From Thunnus maccoyii (lineage: Eukaryota > Chordata > Actinopteri > Scombriformes > Scombridae): 64,000 nt of DNA. The translations under genes and the position numbers were made by a program. The notes beneath the pieces are model-generated. The model did no database searches, was not told the origin of the DNA, and saw nothing but the letters and a program-made list of their open reading frames with translations. This document shows positions 59,291 to 64,000 of this stretch, in pieces; within the stretch, counting starts at the first letter, position 1, and every line of letters begins with the position of its first letter. Location of the stretch: positions 6,286,501-6,350,500 of the forward strand of contig NC_056550.1 of NCBI RefSeq assembly GCF_910596095.1. The letters run 5' to 3'.

Positions 59291-59380
59291 ATATATGAGC
59301 CACAGAGTCAGACACTGATCCATTTAACATTTTCACATCAACTGATGTTTTTCTGTGTTATTGTATAGATAATCTCCATC

Positions 59381-63607
<4,227 letters not shown>

Positions 63608-64000
63608 GTAAAGACAACTTTATCCTCTAACTGAATTCCTTCCAGCGCTGGAGTCTCTGCTCTAAAGCTGACTTCACTCTGACCTCCTTCTGTCAGGTCA
63701 AAAAGGAAAAATAATTGTCTCATTTTGTTCTCAGTAGTGTGGCGAAACTAAAGGTTATAAAATCGAGTTTTAGTTGTGTGATTGGGTTTGATCTTAGAGA
63801 AGCAGAGTCATAATGTGTGACTGTTGCATACATTCAGAGACCCAGGTAGAACAAATATCAGATGAATATTTGCTAATTAGTAGTACATAAAATTACAGCT
63901 GAGGCTGATGGGAATGTCATGAGTTTTGCAGGTATCTGGTCATAAACTAAAGGCGCTAGATGAAATGTCAGGATCACCAAAGTTGTCACAATGAATTCTG
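63608..64000. other. gcdh intron running off the right edge
   Basis: The donor AAAAA|GTAAAG at 63,607 opens an intron with no further exon visible before the window ends. Confidence 0.7.

Overview
The window is vertebrate genomic DNA, almost certainly from a teleost fish. It has GT-AG introns, short exons in long AT-rich introns, many (CA)n/(TG)n tracts, and several repeat families typical of fish genomes. Nothing prokaryotic, plasmid-like or viral was seen, and no tRNA, rRNA or CRISPR array. Exons were assembled by hand from splice sites, reading phase and protein family resemblance.

Three protein-coding genes are clear. (1) On the minus strand, 13,394-24,128, fifteen exons encode a Ras/Ral exchange factor of the RalGDS/RGL family (RasGEF-N, RasGEF and C-terminal RA domains), best called rgl3. 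Its 5' coding exon was not located. (2) On the minus strand, 35,919-55,317, slc44a2 encodes a choline transporter-like protein 2. All splice phases close, and the main form is 706 residues. It has two alternative first exons (48,880-48,913 and 55,290-55,317) and two alternative last exons (35,919-36,025 and 37,122-37,324), so up to four N/C-terminal combinations are possible. (3) On the plus strand from about 58.3 kb, gcdh encodes mitochondrial glutaryl-CoA dehydrogenase. Nine coding exons are visible (59,381-63,607) and the 3' end lies beyond the window. slc44a2 and gcdh are divergent, with about 3 kb between their start regions, which holds retroelement and MITE debris and a cluster of CRE-like sites next to gcdh.

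The first 13 kb has no recognisable gene. It holds one good-looking orphan minus-strand exon (2,236-2,355), microsatellites, a telomere-like tract and a hAT-type MITE. The stretch 24.1-35.4 kb has only repeats and a possible rgl3 promoter near 27.6 kb. The three genes do not form a pathway: one is a small-GTPase regulator, one a membrane choline/lipid-linked transporter, one a lysine/tryptophan catabolic enzyme. Their human counterparts all lie on 19p13, so the block looks like ancestral synteny.

I found no convincing unknown biological system. The most interesting signals are the duplicated terminal exon of slc44a2 with a Gln/acid-rich tail, the conserved Arg154 corresponding to the human HNA-3 site, a MITE family carrying a consensus CRE, the CRE cluster at gcdh, and the orphan exon.
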